NCBI RefSeq assembly: GCF_025766255.1
Contig: NW_026516665.1
Span: 806,001 to 870,000, forward strand
DNA: 64,000 bases
Direction of reading: 5' to 3'
Source: Zychaea mexicana
Taxonomy: Eukaryota; Mucoromycota; Mucoromycetes; Mucorales; Lichtheimiaceae
Of this stretch, positions 12,326 through 25,313 are shown piece by piece. Numbering within the stretch: position 1 is the first letter of the stretch; each line of letters starts with the position of its first letter. Made by a program: the position numbers and the translations under genes. The notes beneath the pieces are model-generated. The model did not search any database and was not told the origin of the DNA. It was given only the letters and a program-made list of their open reading frames with translations.

Positions 12326-13498
12326 ATGGCTGTCAAATTTTATACCCGAGACGAAGTCGTCAGCCACAACACACCAGAGTCCTGCTGGGTCCTCTACAAG
12401 GGTAATGTCTACGATGTCACCGAATTCATCCAAGATCATCCTGGCGGCGACGACTTGATTCTCGATTACGGTGGTAAAGATGTCACAGCAATCATGAAAG
12501 ATGAGCTCGAGCATGAGCATTCGGAGGCAGCCTATGAAATTTTGGAAGAGTATTGTATCGGTGTCCTTGCACCTTCTTCCGACAACAAAGCTTCAACGAC
12601 CCCAAAAACCACAACAGCGACATTAAATGGAGCAGACGAAGATTATGCCAGACCCGATTTCCACCCTTCCGTAACAGACCTCGCACTCGATATCAAGAAG
12701 CATCAGTTCTTGGACCTGCGCAAACCGTTAATTCCCCAAATGATGCGAGGTAACTTTACCAAGGAATTCTACCTGGAGCAGGTGCACAAGCCCCGGTACT
12801 TGCCTGAGCCTGCACAGTTCTTTGGCCACTGGCTGTTGGAGCCGCTGAGCAAGACAGCATGGTGGGTCATACCGGTGTTTTGGTTACCCGTCGTCGCCTA
12901 CCATTTCAAGGTGTCGTTCGACAGTGGTATGCCGCTGGCCAGTGTGCTGTCATTTGGTCTTGGAATTGCTATCTGGACCTTGCTCGAGTACGGCTTGCAT
13001 CGCTTTTTATTCCATGTCGACGATTATCTTCCCGACAACCAAATCGCATTTACTCTGCACTTTACTCTGCACGGTTTCCATCATTATCTTCCTATGGATA
13101 GGTAAGGGCCAAAAAAAAGTTCATGAATCGGCAGGTTTAGGGTGTCATATTTCGTTGCGGAAAAATTCCGGTGGCGTGACTAAAATTTAAATTCTAGATT
13201 ACGACTTGTCATGCCGCCTACATTGAACGTATTCATTTCATATCCATTGACTCGACTCGGCCACGCCTTGTTTCCACCGGTGATAGCATACGGTGTGATT
13301 GCAGGTGGCTTCTTTGGCTATGTGCTGTATGACTGCGTCCACTATTACTTGCACCACGCCAAGGTGTTTGAATTCCACTTCAAGGAGATGAAAAAGTACC
13401 ACATGGCACACCACTACAAGAACTTTGATCTTGGCTACGGCATCACATCCAAGGTCTGGGACTACATCTTTGGCACTGTGCTCAAGTACAAGGGCTAA
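12326..13498 (+). CDS. SCS7: Sphingolipid fatty-acid 2-hydroxylase
   Basis: Exons 12326-13101 and 13198-13498 give 358 residues. The N-terminal cytochrome b5 domain (about 5-80) carries the haem motif HPGG at 38-41. Four membrane segments and histidine clusters follow: HRFLFH (225-230), [10 protein letters not shown] (249-258), [10 protein letters not shown] and YHMAHHY near 326-332, which form the di-iron site of the FA hydroxylase family. The order and the length (yeast Scs7 is 384 residues) fit the ER enzyme that 2-hydroxylates the very-long-chain fatty acid of ceramide. The intron splits the codon after PMD and is GT-AG with a CTAG acceptor. All key histidines appear present. Tail-to-tail with HMG-CoA lyase. 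Confidence 0.94.
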
Positions 13499-13779
13499 AT
13501 TTCTCTCCATCTTTTCATTCCACAATTCCGTTAATCTCGTACTACTATTTATTGACTGCCTCTAATATAATTTTCTACTACATATCTGTTCGCTTGTTCC
13601 ATCGCATCATTTTGATTCGTTCTCTCTTCCTCATATATTTTTCTCTATCGCCTGAATCTCCCTTCTCCGCTAGTAACATTTTTTATAAAAATTATCGCAT
13701 ATTGTTATAGTAATGTAATATTCTCTAAATGTAATGTCGCCTTCTCGTTTTTAATATATATAAATTTTTACATTCATCT

Positions 13780-15107
13780 TTAAATTTTGCTTTGACGACG
13801 TGCTTTGACGGTCATCAATGCCGCTCCAGCGCGAGAGTTGGTCTCGCGACCCAGTTGCTCAGAGATCCACCGTCCCGTTTCAACAAGAGAATCCAGGCTG
13901 ACACCGGTCTCAAAGCCCATGCCGTGGAGCATGTATACCACATCCTCTGTGGCTACGTTGCCTTTGGCACCAGGCGCATAAGGACAACCACCGAGACCTG
14001 CTACTGAGCTATCTACAACTCGAACACCGTACTGTGGAAAAATGCATCATGTCAGAAAATATATACTACTTTCAATGTCACACACAATTTGAAATTATGC
14101 TGTTACCTCGAGTGCCTTCAAAATGTTGGCCAGCGCTTGACCGTATGTGTCATGACAATGGACAGCCAAGGCGTCGGCTGGAACCACCTTGAGCACTTCA
14201 TCCAGCATCCGCCCCATTGAGCCGGCAGTCCCGACACCAATCGTATCGCCTAGACTGATCTCATAGCAACCGGCATCGTACATTTTCTTTGCCATCTGTG
14301 CAACGGCAATAGGTGATACTACGCCTTCATATGGGCATCCCAGGACACATGAGACGTAACTACCATAGGCACATAGAAGCTTAGTACATCAGTTCCTTCC
14401 GCCAGTGATTACACAACTGCATCTTCTATTTCTCACCCTCGAACTTTGAGGCCTTTGTCAAGTGCAGCCTTAGTCACGTCCACCATGCGATCCATAGCTT
14501 CTTCGGTCGAGCAGTTTGTGTTCTTTCGGTTGAATGTTTCAGTGACTGCTGCAAACATGGCCACCTCAGATGCACCGGCTGCAGATGCATTATCTACACC
14601 ACGGATATTAGGTGTCAAGACCGGATATCCAACACCAGGCTTCTTTTTAATCGTCGTAAATACTTCACGGTTATCGCCCATCTATAAATTCTCGCATACA
14701 TCAGCCTGAAATGAATAGCTGGCTCTTTTTTCGCTCTCTCTCTTTAAATTCGATCCGTATATATTCCATTTGACTTTATATACCTGAGGCACCCATTTTG
14801 GACTGACAAAGCTGGTTGCTTCCACAACCGGTAATCCAGCATTGGCAAGTCTTTCAATCAACTCAATCTTGACAGGTGTTGGAATCACTTGCTTTTCGTT
14901 TTGTAAACCGTCACGAGGGCCCACTTCAACGATTTTGACGAAATTCGACGCAGCCGCTGGTGTTGAGTAGGCTCGACGCACTGATGCAGACGCAGCAGCC
15001 TATATAAGTTTACGCTCAATCGATCAGCTTTGCCGTTCTTGTTCTCTTCTTGTTGTTGGATTGTAACATACTTTTGTAATTGCTGATCGGGTAGAGGATC
15101 GGAGCAT
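13780..15107 (-). CDS. Hydroxymethylglutaryl-CoA lyase, mitochondrial
   Basis: Five exons (15072-15107, 14784-14999, 14437-14681, 14107-14359, 13780-14031) give 333 residues. The first exon encodes an Arg/Ser/Thr-rich start [12 protein letters not shown], and with the next residues makes a mitochondrial targeting sequence. The TIM barrel begins at [12 protein letters not shown] (Arg41, Asp42 bind metal and substrate). It contains [27 protein letters not shown], the metal-binding [12 protein letters not shown], and the signature [14 protein letters not shown] with the catalytic Cys near 266. The enzyme splits HMG-CoA to acetoacetate and acetyl-CoA, the last step of leucine degradation. All catalytic residues seen are intact. 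There is no C-terminal peroxisomal signal (ends SKI, only loosely PTS1-like), so mitochondrial location is favoured. Confidence 0.94.
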
Positions 15108-18100
15108 GGTGGAGGAGAGTCTATTCATTATTATGTTATATGTGTTCAACAACGAATGTAAAAGAGAGAAGAAAAGGCGGGGTACTTGCTGCTATATGGG
15201 GTACCTGAGCACATCAACTATCCCACGGTCATGTGAAACGTTCCACCGTAACTAATTCTTCACGGTGCTTTGTGGGAGATAAAAAAAGCTGACAATAATT
15301 GTATTATATATTGGGAGTTGGACATTGAGGCGCTTACATTTACACTATAGCCATTGCATAACAGCACAGTGAAGTCTTAAAAAGATACATAAATCCTTGG
15401 AATGATTCTGAATCTTCTAAAAAATGGTACCTACTCAGAGAGAGGTAGAGAGTCGAGGTATAGTATGATTATATGACGACTTTGCCTTTTTTTATATTCT
15501 TAGAAGCGTTTCTTCATCATGATGAGTAGCTGTATAGCTGCTTAATGATTAAAGACACATCGATAAACTGGCATGATTAACTTAGGTTAAGCAATCAATC
15601 GTCGTAATACATATCTTCGTAACTACTACATAGTAAATATGGTAGTGCTGTATATGTGTAGAGCTGCATAATGATAATTTAAGTATATATATATATTGTT
15701 GTGGTCCGTGCATGTAGAGGATTAAATGCGCACATTGAGGGTATGGTAGAATATGATATTAAAGCGGTTGGTTATTATCAGCACTCTGTCACATTTCCGC
15801 CTGTTCTCTGCTGGACGAGGTGTTACTTGTGTCGTAAATTCCTAGCATGATAGAATAGGCAATGGATACAACTGCGTACAAATTATCATGTCAAATTCGA
15901 TGCTCCTCGAGTGCGCTGTCAGAGGATATATTGCTACGAAATGCGTATGTTGCACCAGTCAGCCGTGCAGAAGCCTTTAATACGATGTTACAGTGCTATC
16001 AAGACATGTTAAATTCGTTTTCATTGTACTTTTCGCAGCTAAACGAGCTCAGTGACTAACCAAACGTTATAACCTCAAAATCGTTGACAATGTACAAAGG
16101 TCAATCTTATATTATATGTCATGCCAAGTGATCGTATATGTACAGTGCATGGGTATAATTGGTGTCATTTTCCCTTCCTAACTACTTTAAAAGTATTGAC
16201 TCATATATATTCTATCATATGTATATACAGTAGCGGCATTCAGAGCTACTATGTTCAAATACATGTCGCCCAATCTAATTAGTTCGATTACTATCACTGG
16301 TATCTCTCCTCATTACATCCAAAAAAAGAAATAAAGTACTTTTCAGAAGGTTCAGCCATATGGGGCGAGTCGGCCGATTTACTGTAAATGTGGAAGCGTC
16401 GAGCTCCATACATATCGACACTCAAAAGTTACTGATACGTTTCGGTCATGGAAAACAAAACAAACCGTATAAAAAGCAATAGCTTTTCGTTGCATTCCTT
16501 GACGTCGTCTGAGTACAAGGGAAGTACTGCTTTGCTTTTACTTAGTGTATTGGCCTTTCATATAACATTTGTGTGGTCCTTAGCTCATGTTGGAAATTTA
16601 CAATGTCATCCCTCTGAGCGAGCTGTTCCATAACTGAAAGGGGATGATGACTGGAGGATGACTAAAAGTGTTCAGAAGCCCGAAGCCAGCAGAGAAAAAA
16701 AGAATCATTTATGGTCACGAATAATAAAGGGTGATAATATGTCCCGAAGGTTTCCTAGTTTTCTTATTTCGAGTCTAGAGAACTCCTCAGTAGGTTGATG
16801 AGAGAAAGAGCTACATATAACAGTATGTCAAAGCCTCGGTTGCTATTGAGCCGATAACGGCTTATTCTGCAATAAAAAGGGTTAGTTTGACAGTTGGATC
16901 GATTACATTGCTGATTTTGATGACTTGCAAGGGTTTTCGGAGCGGTGCTAAGCCTTAAAGTATAATAAGGGTCTGCATGGTGTCTGTTTTCGTTTCGTGC
17001 GTATAACAACATATGTTCCTTACATCTGTGCCCTCTTTTCTTTAGCTCCACGACAAATGAAATTTACTATGATGTGGAACGAATCAAATTATAGTAGCTC
17101 TGATTATGGTTAAACCTTATCGAGCAGTATGTGCAACGCGCATGTAAGTTTGTAGTGCGATATTATATACAGATCGATTCAAATTTTACGATACTTGCAT
17201 GCAATTCTATCTTACACGATTAGTATAGCCTAGACTCATGAACATGCGTGTCTTAATTTCCAAACTTTTTCTTTCTCCATATAGCAACAGGCGGCTTCAG
17301 GGGAGCATAGAATAAAAAGACCATCTTCTTTTGACAAAGCAAAAAATCCAAAAAAGACTATGATCAAGGAGAAACAAAACAAGGATGTGCTGGTTTATTT
17401 GTGGGGTACGTGAGAGATACACATACACATACACAGAGAGAAAGACTGTGCTGCAATCGTAATCTCTCAGAAAAGAAAATGAGGATACAGGGTCTTCTCG
17501 GATTACATGAGTCGTACCACATTTTACTCTTTTATGGAGATTATATGGCCCTTCTCCATAGGTACGAGTACACACGTGTATTAATATAACGATAAAAAGT
17601 ACAGGGCAAAAAGAAGGGCATCGATGCCTTCATAGCGTAATAGCGTACTTTCCTTTCTTTATCACGTTAAAAAAGGATGTTTTTTGAATATGAAAAAGTC
17701 GGGGATATCATATATCCAGGGGTTGATGGGTGTTGTTGCTGTTGAGTGGTGGTGATCACGAGAACTCCTGACGCACAAGCCAACACGCACAAAACAAGAC
17801 CCTTAAATTAGTATGTAAGCAAAAATTACTCTATCGCCCCAGCCCCTGACCTCATATTGCTGCATCTTTTGGAAAGAGGAAATAGGACAACATCATGATG
17901 GGCGTAGCCTTATCATTGATGGCAATATTACTGTCATTACTACGTAAAGAGCACATGGAAAAATTATAGGGTTAACTACTATTTTTGAAACCTGCTACTA
18001 CTATTACAACACTATTCACCGTGCTCTCTCCTTTTCGAAGAAAAGAAAAAAACAGACGGACCCTGATTAATGGCGATTTCCCAGGAATATACACAGGCTT

Positions 18101-18729
18101 TTACCATGACTTACCTGTTTTCTTCTTGACTGCACGCCAACATTGTCATTTCTAGCGCATCATAGCAGCAAATCATACATACCTCCTCTTTAATTTTGAA
18201 GAAGGATGATCTACACACGCAGGTACGCAGTACATAACGGGTCTCAAGTAGTACATATTGAAAGGCAAGGACAAGTACAGGTGTGGTATAATAAACAAGC
18301 TACTACTGCTACTACGTATTATTGTAAATTGAAGGTTTATCATTGTCGTATTGAAACATATAGTAGATACTGAGGAGCAGTATACGCGTAGTACCCTTAG
18401 GTTTGTATTGTAATAATCGAGTATCAAGACTATATCAACAAGATGTTCTTGTTCGCTTCAGTTTACTATATTTTATATACGTAGATATTGCTACTTGGAC
18501 CCTTTATGATAAGTACTTTATCGTGATTATAGAGACGTGTTTATAAGAGAAAGTATATAAGTATGGTACAAGATTTGACTGCTGTCGCATGCCACTTTTC
18601 GCGCAAATGAGTAATCCATGGCGGTACTTCCAGGGTAACAATTGGGGGTGTGTGATGTTGTTGCAGGGATGTGAACAGAAAAAGAAAGTTGGTTGCATTT
18701 TTACATGGGAGGAGGAAATTCGAAGCATC
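15108..18729. other. Gene-poor AT-rich interval
   Basis: About 3.6 kb with no supported gene on either strand. It is AT-rich with a TATATATATA run near 15688 and small open frames of 60-95 codons without family resemblance. One of these (16448-16633) encodes a hydrophobic segment but lacks other support. It could hold long upstream regulatory sequence for the zinc-finger gene or non-coding transcripts; nothing specific is visible. Confidence 0.4.
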
Positions 18730-20090
<1,361 letters not shown>

Positions 20091-21929
20091 GATGATAGAA
20101 GTTGAAGTGAGTAGAGTATGTATAGTATATAGTGAGTGATGTATATATAAGTGAAGACGCGTATGAATAGAAGGGAAAAAGAAGTAAGAAAGTACAGGGT
20201 TTATATATAAGAGCAAAAAAGAGAAGAGTGCGTAAAGGGATAATCTGGAAGTATCCGTATAGCATACAAGTATATATTTATATCTACATGACATATGAGA
20301 GAAACAGCATGTACACTGTACATGTATCTACGATGTACTTACACATGATTTTTACAGCCACTGTATGAGATATTCCAGAAACTAGGATGTGCTCTGCTAT
20401 TAAAAGAACTCCTGTCATTGCTTACACACACTTGATCCAAAAACCCCTCCCTTGCTCTCTCTCGCTCTCGTTCTGCGCATCATACAATATGAGTGCTCGT
20501 GCTGATAGAATGTTACTTTGAGTGGTCATGTGAGTAATAAAAGAGTATGTTACCAATATGATTTGTTGAATGCACTGATATTTTCTGGTACTTCATGAAG
20601 TATATTTGATGCCATATAATAAAACGAGCATAAATATATTCTGCTCGATCGGTTATGCAAGATTCGCAAACTTGTGCGTGCTAGCGTCTGGTTGTTGGCA
20701 AGAGAAAAGTGCCTTGATTTCTTTTTTATCCCCGGGCAATAAACATGTATGTACGTACAGGATGTCAAGGCAATACATATCGTGCATATCACCAATGGCA
20801 GCAGCAGGCGAAGGATGGAGAAACTAAATGATGTATATCAACGTGACTTTAACCATGTATGCATTATTATGTGATCGACACCCACCCACGAACTTTTTTT
20901 CTAATGCTCGGTCGGCTCCTTGACGCATACACAAATATGGGTAGAGCAACCTTGGATAGAGAGCGAGAGCGAGAAGATCAGAAAGTCAAATGTGCTGCCT
21001 GATAAGCTCACTATTACATATGAGGTGCGTCGTTAATACATGAGCGGGTTTCTCGATATGCAGCATTACTGTAGTTTTGTTCCGCCACCTTTCCGGGCCT
21101 TTGCGTCAATCGAAGAACTTCGTTTTTGCATCCCCTCGACACGCCTATCTTCTGCGCTAGCTCCATGCTCCTCTAGTTTTGTACCCCCCGTACACCCCAA
21201 TACCCCTTCTCTTCTTCTTCATATTGCATCCTTCATTTTTTTGCGCGCTATCTTTGCTTCAAGGACGTTGTGGTTATCCCGTCACGAGTATAATTTGGGA
21301 CTTATCATATTTAATAATAGTATGATAGAAGCGATCTGATACACATAATAACATTCATCTAATATATTCGTTGCCGTGGTATTCTCCCTTTCTCCTCTAG
21401 TAATTTTTAGTGTGGAAACAAACTTGACAGGATTTCAACGTCTCTGTCTTCCTTTGTCTTTTTGGGCACGGCATCGTACAGTACTGTGACCCCTCTTACT
21501 GTACACCACCACGACCCGCTCTTCACTAGTCGTTCCTCTCCCTTACTTTCCAACCCCTTCGAAACCAGAATGGGGCCTATTCGTTCATGCATTGCGGGAA
21601 ACCGCACTTTTTACTTTTACTCTAAACTCTCCTTATTACTCCTTTCCTATTTTTTGCTTCTTCACTGTAAGAGCTGTCCCTGACAGTATAGAATATTACA
21701 GTTTTTTTTCCTGGGGGCTACGTGCTTTTCTTCCTCCTGTCTATTTTTCTCTCTATCTTTTAAAGCTGGACCGTGCCATACAAAAAAAGGTAGCTGAATT
21801 GCTGCATTTTTCGTCATAAGAAACCCGCCAATATAATGTATATTCTCCAGACATGCATGATCCTCCCACTTCATGTGTACACGTGCAGATTATTAGAGAA
21901 AAAGAAGAGAACCAGAGAAAAAAGCATCC
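20091..21929. other. Intergenic region upstream of zinc-finger gene
   Basis: About 1.8 kb. The first 200 bp contain several TATATATA-like runs (near 20145 and 20200-20210) that could be the promoter of the minus-strand zinc-finger gene. CT-rich simple sequence occurs at 20451-20471. No gene or RNA is recognised. Confidence 0.4.
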
Positions 21930-22245
21930 CTAATCCTTCTTTGCTTGTTCTTGAGCCTTGACCCGCTCCATTTCAGCAATAAACCTATACAAACACACAT
22001 GTTATATTGATGTATAAGCTAGAAAATGAAAATCATATGTATATGTACCATCGTATCGTCAGGAACAGGCATATAGATAGGAGCAACAACGCAATGACAT
22101 GACCATTGAAACCCGTGACGACAACCATTGCAGCCAATGTAGCAAACAGGACGTAGAATGCGTAGAACATGAGCTTGATGACCCCCTTTGCCGTGTACCC
22201 GGGCGTCATAATAGACTGTACAATATCATTCACGATGCCGCTCAT
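21930..22245 (-). CDS. PKR1: V-ATPase assembly factor Pkr1-like
   Basis: Two exons (22049-22245 and 21930-21984) give 83 residues, a typical small size for this family. After a short N-terminus with TPGYTAKGVIKL comes a hydrophobic hairpin of two membrane segments (about 25-45 and 48-68). The fused exon end gives RWFIAEMERVKAQEQ, matching the WFI.E conserved end of the Pkr1 domain. Pkr1 is an ER membrane protein needed with other factors to assemble the V0 sector of the vacuolar H+-ATPase. The intron falls inside the Trp codon. The assignment rests on topology, length and the PGT/WFI.E motif pair; a different two-TM ER protein is possible but less likely. Confidence 0.8.
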
Positions 22246-22940
22246 CGTTTTCTAGGTGCGGATTCACGTGTGCGTGGAGTGGAGGAGGAGTAATAAAAAA
22301 TTGTGAGTGCTGGCGGCGTCCAACGACTCCGGATTTGCTTCGGATTTTCTGGTTTTGATAGTCAAATAAAGCAAGTAAACTCCACGGTGCTGTTATACTA
22401 TTACCCCATTAAGTCTTTAACTGTTTGATCGCCATTGTGTTGTCACTGTAGTTGTTTAGCATCAGGCATTATGGGGCTGCTATTTGACTGATATCGTGTC
22501 TTTGAAGGCACTTTCTGATCAAGAATAGTAGGCTATCACGAGCAGCAATTGATCTACAAAGTGCACCGGACAACAAATGATCCACATAACTGTAACGAAC
22601 CTCCTTTGTGATGGCTATGCTGCAGCAAATAGGCAGTAGCAATGCTAACAGAATAAAACAATCGACGATGATCGATAGGGAATCTGTTGCTCTGCTACAG
22701 ACAGCATATTTTGGGGGAAAAGGCACTTTCCTTGTAATGATCTCGTGTTGTATTGTTCATGTTTCTGATACCTATCGATTGTTCCGCTACTGTGTCTTGC
22801 ATGATTTTCATAGACTCTGGTAGTTGCCCAAATGTTGTCATGACTACAACAGCTACAGGGAGAGTAGCATAAAAATTCATGCCCAGCTACTGATTCACTC
22901 TCTTTGTTCTTGACAAACGCAAGATACTACGCTTCGCGCA
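22246..22940. other. Divergent promoter region with possible small minus-strand gene
   Basis: About 695 bp between the divergent PKR1 and PTEN starts. The minus strand holds an ATG at about 22877 and two hydrophobic open frames (22877-22770 and 22730-22469) that could be joined by a GT-AG intron into a small membrane protein with a stretch like IIVDCFILLALLLPICC. No family is recognised. If real, its start would be only about 60 bp from the PTEN start. Confidence 0.25.
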
Positions 22941-24641
22941 ATGGCTGTACGTTCCATTGTCTCTGAAAATAGATGCCGTTTTGTTGATCCGAAAGCCTCC
23001 GTCAATCTTGATCTTAGTTGTACGTTCATCTCATTCACTCACTCTATAAACACACTCTGTGATGCTAAAGTCATTGTGCTACCATATAGATGTCACCGAC
23101 AGAGTAATTGCAATGTCATATCCTTCCGAAGGCTGGGAAGGGCTCTATCGGAACCCACTGAAGGAGGTTAAAAAGTGAGTGCGCACAAGAGGGAGAAATT
23201 TTAGTAAGGCTACTTTGTGCGATGATGGATTGCGTCTTTGGTCATAGTTCGATATTAATAGCGACAAAAGATTCCTTGACGACCGACACGGTCCAACAAA
23301 TTACAAAGTATACAATCTGTAAGTTGTTCGCAATGATATCTTGGTAAGCTTGTTTGATTAGTGCTGTACTGTGCGATTAATATACGGTGGTTTTGGATAG
23401 ACGATCAGAGAAGCAGTATCGTGAGGAAGTTTTTAGTTCGTCAGGTGAAGGGAAATTTAAAACATTCGTATCAAGAATGTCGTGCTGGTGGAAAGGCAAA
23501 GGAAATAGAAATTGATCGAACACAGGAAAAAAATTATAGCTGCAATGTTTGGCTTCAAAGATCATCAGGCACCTCCCTTTAACCTGTTGATTGAATTCTG
23601 CAAAGACGCTGGGCAATGGCTAAAGGATCCAAAACACGTAGTTGCAATCCATTGCAAGGCCGGTAAAGGACGAACGGGAACTGCAATTGCTGCTTTACTG
23701 CTATACACGCAGCAGGCTGCAAGTTCTGATGCAGCTATGCGTCTCTATAACACCAAGAGAACGAAAGATGGAAGAGTATGTTTGTTAAACTACTTTCTTA
23801 AAACACCAGAGAACGACAAGTCAATGCGATGCTTATGTTAAAGCACGAAATTTATAGGGCATCACTATACCCAGCCAGATACGCTATGTGCAGTATTTTG
23901 AAAAATGGATGCAATGTATTTACAATTCTGGGGTAGCCAGGAACACCGTCAACTGCACTAGTGAATCTTGTGCCATCAGCATTTTCAAAGTGACAATTTA
24001 CGGCATTCCTACTGCATATATAAACCACGCAGGTTGTTTCTAAAGTACTTTAGCATATGTTTGTTGTTCGTGTGCCAAAAAAAAAGGCCTCGTACAATAC
24101 CGAAGATATACTGACATGTTGTTCTTCCCTTTATGCGTCTATAGATATTTGGACTGATTTTTGCATATCCAATGGCGAGGGGGTTTTGTTTCAAAGAAAT
24201 CAGTCAAACGTATGTCACTCCATACGATCCGTATCAAGTGTCGAAACAGTAGAAGTAACATTGTATGCTTTGTTTTAGTGTACCGTCAAAGTCAATGACA
24301 AGACTATCGTACTGGAAATTCCGTGCATTCGCGTCGAAGATGACTTCAAGCTGGAGTTTTTTGTTAGATCGCTTTATGTCTTCAAAGTACCCATTTCTTT
24401 TTCAAAAGAAGTGTATGCGTTCCTAAGACCCTCACGAGAAGTTATTAACCTTGAACAACACTAGAAAAAACTATGTAGGTTTTGGCTAAATACACGGTTT
24501 ATCGTACCTGACAACACGAATGTCCCAAGAACGTTCAAATTGACAAAAGCCGAGATCGATGGAGCGGTCAATGATACCCACCACTGTCAATTCCCCGCAG
24601 ACTTTACGATTGAAATAGAATTCAACATCAATTTTGATTGA
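22941..24641 (+). CDS. PTEN-type phosphoinositide 3-phosphatase
   Basis: Nine exons (22941-23019, 23090-23166, 23248-23318, 23401-23444, 23540-23775, 23858-24032, 24145-24209, 24279-24412, 24479-24641) give about 347 residues. The phosphatase domain shows LDLSYVTDRVIAMSYP, EGLYRNP, YKVYNL, the WPD-like loop GFKDHQAPP and the P-loop HCKAGKGRTG (Cys near 129, Arg near 135), with the two lysines that give PTEN its specificity for PI(3,4,5)P3. GITIPSQIRYVQYFE follows, then a C2 domain ending in FWLNTRFI and FTIEIEFNI. No extended PDZ-binding tail as in mammals. Expected to oppose PI3-kinase at membranes. The exon 2/3 boundary is uncertain: the strong GTGAGT donor at 23175 breaks the frame, while a weak GTTAAA donor at 23167 keeps it. 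Confidence 0.88.
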
Positions 24642-25313
24642 TGATAATACGAACCCCAGATGGAAGAATATATACATGTATTTTTGAATGTGCTAACAGC
24701 TGCTGCTGTTGCACGTGTATACAATCAGCCCACTGTACATGATCGTCTTTGCATGCAGACAATGTGCGTGCCTGATCTTGCTCCCTCTTTTTACCGAAAT
24801 TAGAGGCACACTGCATTAATAATGCATAAACGCCAATTAACTTTTCTTTTGTCAAGTGATGTCATTCATGAGTATCGACAGCTCCTTACTCTATTCCTGG
24901 TTATCTCAAGCTATTCCACATATCCTACGGATGATGGGACCTCAATTAGTTTTTATTGAAACAGCATTCTCCTTGATGGTGCATGTATAATAGAAGGTGA
25001 CAAACATCGTGCAAGGATCATATCTGTTGCGGTGTATAAAAGACATCCATACTTGTACGAAAAGAGAATTAATAATATTGGTATAGTCATTATTCATTAC
25101 ATGTATGTTACGCCTTTGGAAAATCGTAAGAATTGGATGTGTTGTGTATGTAGTGGACAAGAACGCAAAAATTTGTGTAAATATACGAGAATGTGTAAAT
25201 AAGAAATGCCGTCGGCTGTGCTGTAGAAACGATGATAATGAAAATTATAAACTGGATTGGCCACTGATATTATTAGAAGGCGGTGTGCATTCTACATAAA
25301 CGAAACAAGTAAG
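24642..25313. other. Convergent 3' region (PTEN / TBC)
   Basis: About 670 bp between two convergent stops. AT-rich, with only short open frames lacking family resemblance. Nothing further is seen. Confidence 0.45.
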
